A stretch of 64,000 nucleotides of DNA, taken from Oreocharis arfaki (taxonomy: Eukaryota > Chordata > Aves > Passeriformes > Paramythiidae). Shown here piece by piece: positions 49,704 to 62,321 of this stretch. The notes under the pieces were generated by a model that was not told the DNA's origin, did no database searches, and saw only the letters and a list, made by a program, of their open reading frames with translations. The number at the start of each line of letters is the position of its first letter. Position 1 is the stretch's first letter. Location: assembly GCA_013398015.1 (NCBI GenBank), contig VZRR01007842.1, positions 310,001-374,000 of the forward strand, read 5' to 3'. Both the position numbers and the translations under genes were made by a program.

Positions 49704-50634
49704 CAATCATAGCTCAGTCTGGACAACCATAAAACATCTTTACTTCTACCAATAGGTGAAATTTATAGTGCTGCTTACTGGAAAGTGAAATTCCTACAGG
49801 GTGAGGGGAAATCCTGAGAGTTTCTTATTCAACGGGGAATATGGTGCTCTTTGCTCTTCTCTCCCCAGATTTACTTCAAGCAGCCAGCCATGTGAATCTG
49901 TTTTGGTGACAGCCCTTTGGTGGTGAAGAAGAGAAGCACATTCTTAAGTCACAGTGGTTTAAGGATAGGCAGATCTTGCCTCTTGGTGTTCAGGCAGGGC
50001 TGCTTCTTTCCCTGCCATAGCCTCAAGGTTTCCCAGGTGGCTGAGGACAGCCCAGGCACCTGCTCTGGCCAGTTCCTCACCTCTCTGAGCTGCTGGATCT
50101 CTTGGGGTGCACACAGCACCAGGGCATTGCAGCTGCCCCCCTGCCTGGCACCAGTATGCCATGGTCACCTCTCTGCTCGGGCCTGAGTAAAAGTGGGAGA
50201 GGAGCATCAGGTGCTCTTTGCATTACAGCCACTGACTTCCTCCCCCTGGTTGCACTGTGCCTCAGGCAGAGACTTCTACCTGTGGATCCGCCATCCTCCT
50301 CTCTCAGCTGGGCAAGGATGCACATGTCCTTCTGAACAGGTGACCCAGAGCACTGGCTCCTTGTGCCCTCTGGAGTGCTGCGTTAGAGAGAGGCAATGTT
50401 TTGGGAAGAAGGATGACTTCCTCACCAAAGAGTACAAACGGCATCCAAGGCATGAAAGCTTAGGGAAGGCCTACATTATTTCCTTCGGCTCCTGACACCA
50501 CAGGTAAGCTGTAAAAGCCATTTTCTTGGAAGAAGACAAGTGGTCCACTAGAGCCTTCCAGCTGGACAATGGCTTCTTGCTGTCCCCAGGAGCTTTTAAA
50601 CCGAGCTGGTGTAGGAGTGGCTCAGTGTGGGGAG

Positions 50635-50640
50635 GCTGAC
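50635..50640. repeat. Probable target-site duplication, left copy
   Basis: GCTGAC precedes the TG start of the second LTR and is identical to 51136-51141. It holds only if the longer LTR boundaries are right. Confidence 0.6.
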
Positions 50641-50661
50641 TGGAAGCCGGTGAGCCTAATG

Positions 50662-50688
50662 AACAATGGACTAAGAGAGTCCATTGTT
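50662..50688. repeat. Perfect 11-bp inverted repeat near the LTR left end
   Basis: AACAATGGACT at 50662-50672 and AGTCCATTGTT at 50678-50688 are perfectly complementary around a 5-base loop. TCCATTGTTG also recurs at the other end of the LTR (51103-51112), followed in both places by a GCCTCTAG word. The structure lies inside the LTR under the long-boundary model and straddles its start under the short one. Confidence 0.8.
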
Positions 50689-50980
50689 GGGACAGCCTCT
50701 AGGAGTTTCACTCCCTATTTAGGGAGAGAAAGGCCTCTCCTGGGATGCTTTGTTTCATCATGCTCATGTACCCCAGTTCTGACTCTTCTGTTGGCTCATT
50801 GGCCTTCCTGCCCCCTTTCCACCTTATCTGGAAAGTTCTCCTATCTCCCTGTTCCCCCAATTGGCCCTTGCCCCCTCGCCACTCCCTCAGAGATTCCCCA
50901 TTGTCTCCCATACCCTAACCCTGCCTATGTACCGGCCCCATGCCCTCAGTTCATTGGTCCCTGATCCCTTCTCCACCCCC

Positions 50981-51053
50981 ATATATAAACCTGGACACCC
51001 CTTTGTTTTTGAGCTTTTTGTCCTGGCCTCTTTGATGGCGTGGATGCAATAAA
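50981..51053 (+). promoter_or_regulatory. LTR TATA box to polyadenylation signal
   Basis: ATATATAAAC at 50981 would place transcription start near 51010, and AATAAA at 51048 then lies in the transcribed R region, the arrangement seen in gammaretrovirus-like LTRs. CCAAT words lie 20-120 bases upstream of the TATA box. Confidence 0.6.
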
Positions 51054-51135
51054 CCTCGCGTGGAATACCATACGAAGACCCTTCCCAACTCTTTGTCGTC
51101 CATCCATTGTTGAAGCTAGCCTCTAGCTAACGACA

Positions 51136-51141
51136 GCTGAC
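51136..51141. repeat. Probable target-site duplication, right copy
   Basis: GCTGAC directly after the CGACA end of the second LTR, identical to 50635-50640. The competing boundary model places the duplication at 51103-51107 instead. Confidence 0.6.
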
Positions 51142-51637
51142 CCTTTCCCAGGTCTCAGCAGGAGCAGGCTCAGGGCAAAGTGATCCCATTACACTGGATC
51201 CCCTTCACTTTCTAATATTTGCTTTGCCTACAGAAGTATTACTTTTTCTAAACACAACTCCTGCATGTGGTTTGGCCACAGCCTGCAGAGACACAAAATT
51301 ACTCCACATGATGCTAACCAGATTCTGGCTGGGCTACCCTGATGTAAATGCAGCCCCCAATACTTAAATTCATGTAGTCATCCAGACTCACAGCATTGGA
51401 TCTGAAAACAGTCACTGCTGTTAGTACTGCAGTTGTTCTCCACAGCCAAGCGTAAGGTAATGTGCTGAAGGTGCAGAACACTGGAACATTATGTCTTTCA
51501 CCCAGCTCTGCCACAGGTTTCATGCTTATGATATCTTGTGTTTCTTCTCGGAGAAAATGATGCTACAATGCTGACTTGGGGGTTGGCAGGTAGGTAAAAT
51601 ATTTTTTTCTGTCTGTAAAACTGTGATATGACAAAAC

Positions 51638-51659
51638 AAGCCTTTCCTAGGAAAGGCTT
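51638..51659. repeat. Perfect 22-bp palindrome
   Basis: The 22 bases centred on CCTAGG (AvrII site) between 51648 and 51649 read the same on both strands: AAGCCTTTCCT joined to its reverse complement with no spacer. It could extrude a cruciform or bind a symmetric dimer. No repeat family or gene nearby explains it. Confidence 0.85.
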
Positions 51660-53689
51660 TCCTATCTGTCGTAACAATTTCGAGATGGCAGGGAAGTTTC
51701 TCTGGCCCAGGGGCAGATGTCCCGTTTCATCAGAGTGCTCTACTTCAGCTGTGGAAGAGTAAATGGAAAACAACTTCTTAGTGCTCCATGTAAGGCAACA
51801 GGGAGTTGGTACAAGTTGTAATTCACATAGGAGAAATAGGTGAAGAGCTTCTGCCCTCCACCACGTCAGTGGAACAGATGAAGGGGCAGCATATCCTCTT
51901 GCAGAAGGTGGCAGACCCAAACCAAGCCTGCATGAACCAAGAGGGAGAAGTGGAAGTGCTGTTTCCATCTTCCAGCCAGCTGCTCAGTCACAAATCCATG
52001 GAGCCTGGCTCGTCCCTCTCAGTGTGAACATCTCTCACCACAGGAGCAAAATGACTGCAAGCAGCACAGTAGTTAGGGCACATTTAAATGCAAGGCCTAC
52101 TCCGGGCTTGAAGGCAAATCCCCCTCAGCTTGGATGTGCTTAACATATGGTGTGCTAACAGTCTCCTGGTTTTTATTAGCATTTTTGAAAGGCTGGATTT
52201 GCTTCTACTTCAGAATGGAAAAAACCTGAATTTTTTTTAATGAACCCATATCAGGTTAGCCCTTCTTCTGATCAGCATGAAATGCTTTGAGAGTTATCGA
52301 TGAAGAGCACTATATAGGAGGTATTATTTCTCAAGTGTCCTGGAAGATTTAAGGTTTACTCCATGTGCTCTAAAATTGTCATTAGTTTGCAAATTCAAAA
52401 CACCAAATATTTCAGAAAGAACAAAGGCAGTGCTCTTCAGCAAGTACTAATTTCACAGGAAGTTTTAACTTCCAAGATTTATCCATATTTTAGCATAAGT
52501 CTCATTTGCAGTTATTTCATGCAGTTTTCTGCTTGAAAAAACAGTCTTAGCTTTAGGAGATAGTATATCTTGTCAGCCTTCATAATGCAAAAACTGTTAA
52601 AGCTATTACTTGGCTTAAATGCCTTGGAAGAGAATTTCTCCCCAAAGAAGTTGTGCAAAAACGTAAAAGAAAAATGGGAACTGAAGTTCAGAATGGAAAT
52701 AGTTTTGCAACCTGAATTGCAGTGGAGGTGAATGGTATAGGCTAGAACATAAAATCCTTATTTCTGCTATTGCAATGCTGGAAGGCAGACGTTATTCACC
52801 AGAAAAGACGAAGATCATAAGCTCCAGCCAGTCAAAAAATAAAAAAGACTGGTTTCTAAAGGTGGTTTTCTTTCATAAACAGCACTGTAATGGCCAAGTT
52901 ATTCCGTAGTGCTGACTGACTGAGGCTCTCAGTTGTTGCATTCCCTATGGCAGCACGAATACCACTGGACAATCAGGTTAAAGTGAGGAATTGTAAGCCT
53001 AACCCATGAGCCACCATTAGCAGCAGCACGTCCCGACTGCAGCAGAGCCACCTTGAAAGTTGTCCTCCTACTCCTGTGAAGTGGCTGCAGGCCAAAAGGG
53101 ATTAAATCTGCCGTCCCTCATTTTTTCTGACAAAATGGAAATAAAGGTATCAAAACAGAAGAGTGTCCCAGGATCAATGCCTCCTGCTTTGAAAATAAAC
53201 ATCCCGGCTTCTCTTCTGTATTTACTGCATTTACCATTTATGCAGCAGCAGGAGACCATTATTGTGTGACAATGTTCTGCTCTACTGACATTACCTCTTA
53301 ATTATATCTTCATTAAAACCAAATTAGAAAGCGGTCAGGAAAGTTAAGCCAACTGAATTGCTCATTTGGCTGAACACCCTGACACTTTTTTTAGAAAAGT
53401 GATGCTGGCTCATGCAGCAAAATGTTTAATGATCTGCCTCACTGCTGGGAAGTGTTGATTTTCACTTTAAATGGTGAACTTGCTGCTCAGTCACACTGCA
53501 TTCATTCTGAATGGACCATGCTTAGTTAAATACTGGCATGGCAGCACAGCTGGCTTAGCTCGTACCTGCAAGGTGGCAGTGCTAGATTGGGTTTGCTACT
53601 GCTGTCTCTTGACATCGTTTCTTCATTAAAGCTGCAGGCAGAAATAATCTGTGCCCTGATGAGTACAGAAGGAACCATTACATTCCCCA

Positions 53690-53970
53690 GCAGCAGAGCT
53701 GGTACCTCCACCTCGCTCTTCCCTCCCCTGCACTACGATGAGGGCGGTGATAGAGGGATGCTGGGGCAGACATCGGCTCAGCCAGCCAGCTGTTGGAAAC
53801 CTGTGCTGCTGCTGCAGGGCAGGGCGAGGGCTGCCTGCCCGGCCAGTGCAGCGCTGCTCCTGCAGCACACCGCAGGAGAAGGGGCCGCACGCTGCCAGGA
53901 CCGCCAGGGACCTTTGACATGGACGCAGCTGGGCTGCCTGCACACACCTTGCCTGCATGCTGGGGCAGAC
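53690..53970. other. Modest CpG-rich patch
   Basis: About a dozen CpGs lie in some 280 GC-rich bases (for example GGGCGAGGGC, GCCCGGCCAG, GGGGCCGCACGC, GGACCGCC). It is weaker and shorter than a typical promoter CpG island. No TATA box, no downstream coding exon and no known repeat is seen. Confidence 0.45.
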
Positions 53971-56900
53971 CAAGGGCAGAATGGCTGCTGTGGCAAGCTT
54001 TCAGGCAACCCTCTGTCCTCCCTCTGTTCAGACAGCCTCCTTGTGCTTTGTGTGCTGTGGGAGTCCAGTGAGAGAGACCTGTCCTTCATGTCCGTGTCTG
54101 GTCAGATTTGTGCCACAAACATCAGAGCAGGGCTCAGAAGTCCAATCTTTCAGTTTTACAGTTCCCCTGTCTTTCTCCTGTCCCCAGGCTGCAGCACCTC
54201 CTAACAAAAGTTACTCTGTAGCCTACAGCAGTCAGGTTCTTTGGGAACGAGTTGTAGCATCCAGACCTATGAGCTCAGGCATTACCTGTCAAGTATATCC
54301 ACAAGCCGTCTGACAGATATCATCAGCCAGATGAGCCAGGGAGACAGAGACAACCTCCATGAACCTACAGACACAGAAAAGGTGCCACAATTGCCAGTGA
54401 TCAGCAGCACACAGACACACTCCCTATTACCCAGTGTTTCCGCCATCACAGTCAGCTGATTTCTAGGGAACAATCAATTAATAGCTAGGTATAATACAGG
54501 GAAAAATACTTAGAGGGGAATGGGATTTTTGAGGAACTATTCTACATAAAGCTGTGTAAGGAAGAAACAAGAATTCATTTTGAGAAGACAATAGAAATCT
54601 GACTCCTTATGGCACAGGTCTTCAAGCAGAGAGGGAGGGTTTGCAAGTCTCAAGTGAAGAAAGCCAGAGGCAAAGTTTGCCTGCAAACCTGGACAGCTCA
54701 ATATCATCCATGCTTAGCAGCTTTGACAGCCAGAAGCACATGGGGGCATGGGAATACCGGAACCATGGGTCCCTTGGTTCCAGCGATCTGATATGCACTT
54801 GCAGCTGTAGTTTAAATAAGGGAAAATATATATTTTTGGTCTGAAAATTAAGAGCAAAAGAAGCAAGGATGTGTTAAACACGTCTGGCTTCTTCTTGTTC
54901 AGAGTTTAGAGGAAGGGAATTCGTAATGGTATTACAAATGGATGCTACAGGGCAGAGCAGGCAGAAAAAAGAAACCTTGCCTTTTCAGAAACAGTTACCA
55001 GCTCTCCATTATGCCTTTGAAGAGCAATTTAATATGAAATTTCCAAAGAGAATCAATGCTGGCGCTAATGCTGGGAGTCAGTGAGTGTGCCACATATTTA
55101 TGATGTCTGACATAAAAGAGAAACCCCTGCAGTTTGGAGCCCTCAGTCCAATCTCTCTGATTCCTCTGCCTCTCAGATGTATAGATGCAAGGGAATGACT
55201 CCACCTGTCACTAAGTATGGTAGGGAAGTCATCCTTAAAAGATGGTGATCTGCCCAGGATGCAATGGATGGATTGTGTTGCATCTGGGGTGGGGAAAATA
55301 ATCGGGAGAAAAATGAGCACAAGGAGGACGATACAAACCGTCAAGGAGTCATACAAAAGTCAAGGAGTTATAATGAATCTCTTTGGTTTGGGTACTCCAA
55401 CAGAGAGGAGAAACAGTCTGTGTTCAGCCAGGCTGTTGTTTCTCCAAGGGCTGTACCTTATATTCAGTAGCTGTATTTTGTAGATAATCTGTGATGCTTC
55501 ATTTTCACTTCAAAAGAAATGTGAATTAGAAGGAAAAAAGGCAGAGAGACAGACAGTGAGAACATGTAGCAGAAAGGAAGTTGATGCAACCATTTCCAGT
55601 CCTAAAACAGAGCAAGTAAGATGAGGATGCAGCTGGTTTAGTGATCACTGTAATCAGCACGACTGACTGCTTAGAGATGACTAATTTTCAGTTCTAGGGA
55701 GGTAGATTGAGGCTTAAATAGTTCAGCTTTGTGCTAGCACTACAGGTAATGTAAGACAAATGGCTATGAATTCCTAATACCAAAGGGATTGGGTATTATA
55801 AGAGAGCACATAATGTTGACTTGGGGTGAGGTTACAGAAATACAGATTTGGAATCAGATGAAGTTTCAAACAAGCCTTGAGGTGAGTTTTCTTTCATTTT
55901 AATTATTCCTTAGATCCATTCAGGCCCATTCATATTTTAATCAAAAGTGATCATAACGCTTTCATGGGTAAATGGAAAATGGATCTTGATAGATGGTCAT
56001 TATATCTCATTTTGTTAACAGTTGGACAACCAACAAGAAGAATTAACTTAATATAGCAAGAAGTGAAGTTCTGAGAAAGAGGAATGAAGAACAAGATAAA
56101 AGACTATTAAATTAAATGAACTAAAGCTATGCTGGACATCCTAATTATAACATAAAGAGGAACAATGAAGCAGGGGACACGAGTATTGATAGATGTAGAT
56201 AAATAGCACAGAGGAGGAGGTGAGTGTGGGAAGATCTGAAGTTATTGTAGGAGAAGAGAGGTAAGACAGCACACAAAGACAAGGTGCCTGGAGAGAATAT
56301 ACTTCTCCTGTTCAAGAATAATAATGCTGCATGGAGCAGAAAGACATAAGGCTGAGTATAAGCTCCAGGAGTTTGACCCCAGGAGCACTCAGAATGAGGC
56401 AGGTTGAAGGTAGGACCATGCAGTGGCAGCAGCTTGCAGAGTCCTCTGACTAAAATAAAACATTACTGCTGTTTTGCTCCCATTCCACACTGGCATTACA
56501 ACCCCCTGACTAGGAAGGGTTACCAGGTACATCCTAGTGAAAGGAAGACATTCAGTTCTGTGCAGAGTAGAAGCACTTCACAGGAAAATACACCAATGTA
56601 TTTTTTTTTACACTTTTCCTGAGAAAAACCCCCGGCATGAGTGCCAAACACAACTTTGCCAAAAAGTAACAGGAGCACGTCCTGGAGAAACCTGCACCTC
56701 CCTGCTGCTGGGCCCTAGCAGCCCCAGTAAAGCTGCCTCTATGCTGGTCTACCAGGTGGCCCTTGCACCTGGTTGTGTCAAGGAAAATCACCACTGAGTG
56801 CTGTTATTTACAGTCCCTATCTCACTAGGCAAAGTCTAGTCTTAACCAAAGACATTTCTTATCAAAGGTGAGGTTACAAGAAAAGGGAGCCCCCACTCCA

Positions 56901-57000
56901 GACCTTCCCAGGTCCTCTCTGGCACAGGTCCTTGGCAGAGTGCAGCTGGCTGGGCTTTGCCACTGGTGAGCTGCAGAGGCACAAAACCCATGGTGGTTTT

Positions 57001-60000
57001 GACCTCTAAAACTCCCTTCCAAAGAGGGAAGGCATTGTGTGCTGCAGCCACCACGGTGGGAAGGACACGACACTAACAGCCTCCCAGGAGGAAAAGGCCA
57101 GCTGGGGAGAGGAGGCAGGGATCTCTGCTCCTTGAAAGCAGATGAAGTGCCATGTCCCACAGTCAGAGGAAGATGCGTCACTGGGTGTTAGATCCCCACA
57201 AGGGAGCAGGAGGCAGCCTGAAAGGGAGCACTGAAGTAGTCAGGGAGGAGCAGGACTGGTACATAGAGGAGGTCAGGGGTAAGGGACAGGACTGGCACAG
57301 AGGAAACAGACTAACATGCCTTTGTCATACAGCTGTTGTCTTAATCATGGCATGCTGAGGGAAAATGGGCAAGAAGTTACAGAGGAAAACAAGCTGAATG
57401 ACTGACTTGAATGAGTCCATGCTGAACTTCCAGTTTTATGAGGAGCCCTTCAGGAGTAGAGACAAAATCCATAGAAGAGAAGGGATGAAGAGAAGTGGAA
57501 AAGCAGTGAAAACAACACATAACAGTTACAGGTGAGACAAACTACAACAATGAAATGAAAAAGGAAAATGGAACAAGGTGATGTTTAATGACTCTATTTT
57601 CCAAGTTGGAAGGGCAATAGAGTCTACATGCAGTTGGTAAGAAAATCAACTTGAATTTTAGCACATCTTTATTATGGGATGGCTCAACAAAATGTGCTTT
57701 TTTCCTCTACTGTCTCTCTTCAAACCAGAAGCATGTCACTAAGTCCTAGACCCCAGGAAAAATAATTAGGTTGCACATGCCTAGATTTTAGCTATTGTTA
57801 GCGCTTGAGTTGCTAAAGTCAAAGGAGTTTTTCCTACAAAGCATCCAATCCTTCATGAAGGGTAGCTTCCTTCCCACACTGGTTCTCTTCTGTTTTCACA
57901 TGAGGTGTTTGAAATATCACCACTTAAAATCAAAACCATTAGTATGTTAGTACCCTCATAGTGACAAATGCCTACATTATCTTCTTTCTTGAGGAAGGCG
58001 TTGCAGCCACGAATTTTTCATGTCAAAGCTAATACAGTCACCCATGGATTACATTACACTATTGACAAAAAAACTAGATTAAAGAAAAAGTATTTTTAGC
58101 CTTTTAAAAACAAGGTTGTCTTAAAAAGCATGGTGAAGCTGAGTGGTGGAGTGATGGGACACCATCACAAGCAATTCTCCACACAGTGGGTGACTGAGAT
58201 AACCACAGTTACTATTTATTTTACTTATCTACACTGAGCATTTCACCTTTAAAAAACTTCTTGTGGAGAGCAGTGCATTCCTCACCCTCGTTGGATGGCA
58301 CAAATCACAGCCACATCAGTGTGCCCGTAGGATCTCTGCTGCTTTCAAGGCTCAGCAGGGTGGCCTGCAGACTTTGGGCAGCTGACGGCTGGGGCAGAAG
58401 GGACTCTCCTCGGTATTGAACTTGCTTCAAGTGTGTGAACAAGCCCAGTTTCATTGGGAATGGAAACCCAGGATTTAGGGCAGGTCCACAAAGAAACTCT
58501 CTGTGCCTTTCTTCATATCAGCTTTGTTTAACTCACGTGGGCAGAGTGAAGTCAACAGCAGGGCAGACCCTATGGCGACATTATACTTGCAAGGGACAAG
58601 CAGTCCTTAGTCTTTGGCTTATGACTGAAAGAGCAGCTGAAGAAACAGAATCCCACAACCTGTCCATGAATGGGAACAGGACAAATTTCTGCTTCTTCAC
58701 CATACATTCTGCTTACAAAGACAGCTTACCTAAAATTTAGGTAAGGTTAACACTTTTTGCTCGTTATCCAACGTAGATCAATTCACGAGCTACAATAATA
58801 AGCTATAATTTGCATATATATGACTCCTAGGCCTTCTTTTTACCTTTTCCACATCATTCTATATTTCCAAACCACAACCCTTCCTATGCCATTCCCATCC
58901 AATGCTTCCCATTTTTCAAGCACACTGCACCCTGACCTCATGCCTTCGCCCCTCACCACATCATGAGAATGCAAGTCCTACTGGGTTCCTGTAGGCTCAT
59001 TGATAAAAGAACCTCTGCACTAGCTGGAGGCAGGATACAAAGCCCCAAATAGCTGATGCCAATTTCCTCCTTTGATGCTGCTTCACAGGGCTTGAAGGAA
59101 TTCAGCAGGACCTAGGCATTCAGATAGAGGCTGTGTTTTTCCTCTGTGATAGGCAGAGACTTTTGGCTGTTAACAAACATGCTTGAAAATTAATCCAACG
59201 CTTTACATTTCAGTAAATATGATGTATTTTTAGCCTTGCTGGAACCCAACATCACTGCTTGCAGACGGAAAGAGCTGTCATATTCTTGCAAGCATTTTTA
59301 TGCCTGCAGAATTAATTACAGCATCAAATCGAATTTGACTCTCCTCTGGCACCTGATTTGCAGCTGTAAGCCAGCAACTAGACACGATAACCCAAGTGAA
59401 GGGACAGAAGCCCAAGTACAGCTTGAGCTGATAAACAGAAACCTATGTTTTTGAGACTGTGTATCGCAGACAGCAGCACTGGGCTCCCTTTGGCAAAGAA
59501 AATCATCCTGAGGAAGAATTTATCTAGTGACTGACAGGAAGCAGTGGGCTATGAGCCTAGAAGATAATATTTTGGCTGGCTCATTTCTTCTCCTCAGAAG
59601 CTCTCTCCTGTAGAGCTCTGTGCTGCACAGCACTTACCAGGGTAACTGGTAATGAGGCTGCATTTTGATCTTGTTTATACTTTGTAGAGGCTTTCTCTGT
59701 CTATAAATTTACTTTTATAAACTACAGAAGATGAGTACTCTCTGATCATTCAGCTAAAAAGGGTTTGCTTTTAATACAGAGTCTTCCTGTGCTGCTTATA
59801 CCAAATCTGGTCAGGACCCAAACTTTATTTTGCCTCAGAACATTTATGCTTTAAATATCCCCTACCATTGTGTTTGTTACACTTATAGCATTTTAGGTTC
59901 ACCCTGAAAATAGAGGTGGACATCTTCCCACCTGCTCATTTTGAAATATTTTTATCAGAGATCAGATGTTATGACCATGTTTGTGCCATGATGAGCCGGG

Positions 60001-62321
60001 AGAAAGGAACCAGATATGGAAGTGAACCTAGTCCAGGACTCCTGACTCTGCAAAGCATTGTGCTGACCTTGCCCTTAATGAGAAACAAGGGTGGGCACTG
60101 CTCTACTGATGCAAGGCAGTGCTGTCAGAGCAACATGACCTTCTCTTTGCTGATGAATGGTTGTTGACCAGAAAATAGCAGCTCTGCACAAAAAAACCCC
60201 ACTTTCTAAATAAAACAGAGAGGTGGAAGTAAGTAGATATTCCTTGGCTGACCCATTACCTAGATGTAGGCTGATGAGAAAGCCATTGCCAGTGGAGCCA
60301 AACCGAGATCTGGGCATGTGTTTCCCCACGAGGGTTACACACCTGCCCAACCATGGTTTCCTTTCCTTCCTCAAGGTAAGGCCTGAGCAGGTTGCTGCAC
60401 TCTGTCCCATGCCCAAAAGAGAATTAGGTTGATAGTGCCTGGAGGAACGGTCTCTTTGCTTTCAGTCAAAGCTCTGAATTATTAGTGCTGTGGTAAAACA
60501 ATTCATTAAGGTTATCTAAACACATTTTCATGAATTTTGAAAATCACTCAGCAAATACATGAACTTAACTGTGCTATTCCTTAGCTACAATACATAAGAG
60601 CTGACTGATACACAGGCAAGTAACACTGCTGGTTAGTATAGTTTAAATTCAAAGGGCACGTGGGTAAAGAAGTCATCTAAGGACCAAAGTAATTAGAACA
60701 AATGATGCCCATCAGCTGTCATGAATTTATGAGGGTAGGGGAGTGTATTAAAAAAGGGATTTACCCCCTTCAGAACATCTTTCATTAGCAGAAACTAAAG
60801 CCTTTGTGAGAGGGCACCACAGCAGCATCCAAATTGCCTGATCTGAAAGCACTGCTTCCTGTTAGCTGTCACTGTTTCTCCCAGCTCCTCCTAGGCTGCA
60901 AGCCAGCAGCGAGCATGTCCCGACAGCCAGCCCCGAGCTCAGCTGTCTGCGTGTGTGTGTATGGGCATTTATCATGTGTAGTCTTCAATTTGCTCACACT
61001 AAACTGCCATTTTGGGACAGGGACTAGAAGAGGAGGAACATCTAACAACATTTAGGTTCCCAGTACGTGGGACTATTGTTTTCCCTGCTGGGTCATGGTG
61101 TATTATTGTTTCTTTGTGGTCATTGCAGCTGCTCCTCAAGAAGAGCTGTCCCAGTGTAAAACAACTTGACCTGTAGGCTGTGGCAGGTAGTTCCTCAGGC
61201 TCTGGGTTGGGTTCAGCAGGAAGGGGTTTACATGGAACCTTGGCCCACAGGATTCACAACCGGGAAGACCAAAGAGCAGTGAGAATATCTTCTCCTGTCC
61301 CTTCACCCCCTTCCTCTGCGCCCCTCCCCAGCTGTTAGAAGCTCCATGCTGGGGTGATGGATCACAGAAAATAGAAGCATTGGATGGACAATGCCACACT
61401 GAGACATTTCTCATGACTGATCTGATCACCAGCCTCTCCTCACAAGTCAGAACATTATCTCAGAGATGAGCTCTGTTGTGGCAGCATGCAAGAGAGAGCT
61501 CGCTGTGCTCCCCTGACAAAAGGGAAAAATCCTTCCTTCTAAGTTCTGCCATCCAGAACAGTGTCAAGTCAAGGAGAGATGAGATGCCACTGCCTCCATG
61601 TATACACAGCAACTGTGGAACAGCAGGTTCAGTGATTTTCCAAATCCCACTCCAAGATGCTGTGAATGAGCCAAGGGAGCAGTGCCCAGGTGCACAAGCA
61701 CAAGATGATGTGCCCAGGGCACAGCCAGACAGCTGATTTCCTGAGAAAGGTCACTGAGCTGGCTAGAATGGAGTGACAAGAAGAAAGATATTTTAGCAGC
61801 TGGCAGAGGGGGGATAGGAAGGCAGACCGCATACGGCAATGCCTCAATGACAAGATGGTTCTTGGTTGGCATCGAAAGGAGCAATATGCTCCGAGACAGG
61901 CTCGCATCTCTCCTATACCTTTCTACAGCCAAGAAACTGCCTCATAAAATTATTATTGTACACCTGCACAGAAAAGATTTGGGATATTATTAAGAGGCTG
62001 ACTCAATCATCAGGATTTAGGGCATGGCTAGGACTTCTCCAAGGTGATAAGTCAGAGTGTACCAATTAGAAAGAATCAAGTGCAGCACCAGCTTGATTTG
62101 AAAATCATCCTAAGTGAATCAGAAAGCAGATGTGCCTTTAGTTGATAACAGTGAGGAAATGAAGTCTCTAAGATCTCTGTCTGAGAGGTGGGCTGGAGGG
62201 GAAACAGATTTAACTAGCAGCATCACCTTGTGGCAAACCTCTAGGGCAAAATCTGTTCTTTCATAAGTACATTCCGTTGCCAGGAATTCAAAGTAAAATC
62301 TGAGGCAAGCCCGTGTGGGAC
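57001..62321. other. Unique non-coding DNA
   Basis: No gene is recognised. Around 57200-57310 purine-rich words (AGCAGGACTGG, ACAGGACTGGCAC, CAGAGGA) recur loosely. Two donor-like sites, TTTAG/GTAAGG at 58740 and CTCAAG/GTAAGG at 60376, follow frames of about 50-100 codons, but acceptors upstream are poor and the peptides are unfamiliar. The remainder is AT-rich. Confidence 0.5.

Larger units (their letters stand above)
48561..50640. other. Unique non-coding DNA
   Basis: No gene is recognised. It includes a 23-bp tandem duplication at 49661-49703, an acceptor-like CTTCTCTCCCCAG at about 49867 whose downstream frames close quickly, and a donor-like CACAG/GTAAGC at about 50504 without a convincing partner. 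Frames at 49.9-50.5 kb open on both strands in GC-richer sequence with no domains. Confidence 0.5.
50641..51135 (+). mobile_element. Solo LTR of an endogenous retrovirus, about 420-495 bp
   Basis: The internal layout is that of a retroviral LTR: CCAAT at 50857, an inverted CCAAT (ATTGG) near 50953, a TATA box (ATATATAAAC, 50981-50990), AATAAA (51048-51053) about 60 bases on, then a TTTGTCGTC U5-like stretch. The preferred limits start TGGAAGCC and end AACGACA, flanked by perfect 6-bp repeats GCTGAC (50635-50640 and 51136-51141). An alternative is 50685-51102, TGTTGG...GTCCA, flanked by 5-bp TCCAT. No retroviral coding sequence adjoins it. Unlike the 45.6-kb LTR it is C/T-rich in U3 (many CCCC and CTCC blocks) and shows no sequence similarity to it, so it belongs to another family. 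Confidence 0.8.
51142..57000. other. Unique non-coding DNA, includes a CpG-rich patch
   Basis: No gene is recognised. About 52.1-53.5 kb is AT-rich, high-complexity sequence. The longest stop-free frame of the window (53587-54204, plus, 205 codons) lies over the GC-rich patch at 53.7-54.0 kb, where several frames on both strands are open together. That is a base-composition effect, and the peptide has no recognisable domain. Short direct repeats GTCAAGGAGT occur twice near 55338-55370. Confidence 0.5.

Noticed and set aside
53587..54204. 205-codon frame as a protein-coding gene
   Set aside because: It overlaps other open frames on both strands in GC-rich sequence, has no recognisable domain and no supporting splice or promoter signals.
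60223..60375. Exon ending at CTCAAG/GTAAGG
   Set aside because: The upstream acceptor is weak and the translation resembles nothing known; not enough to list.
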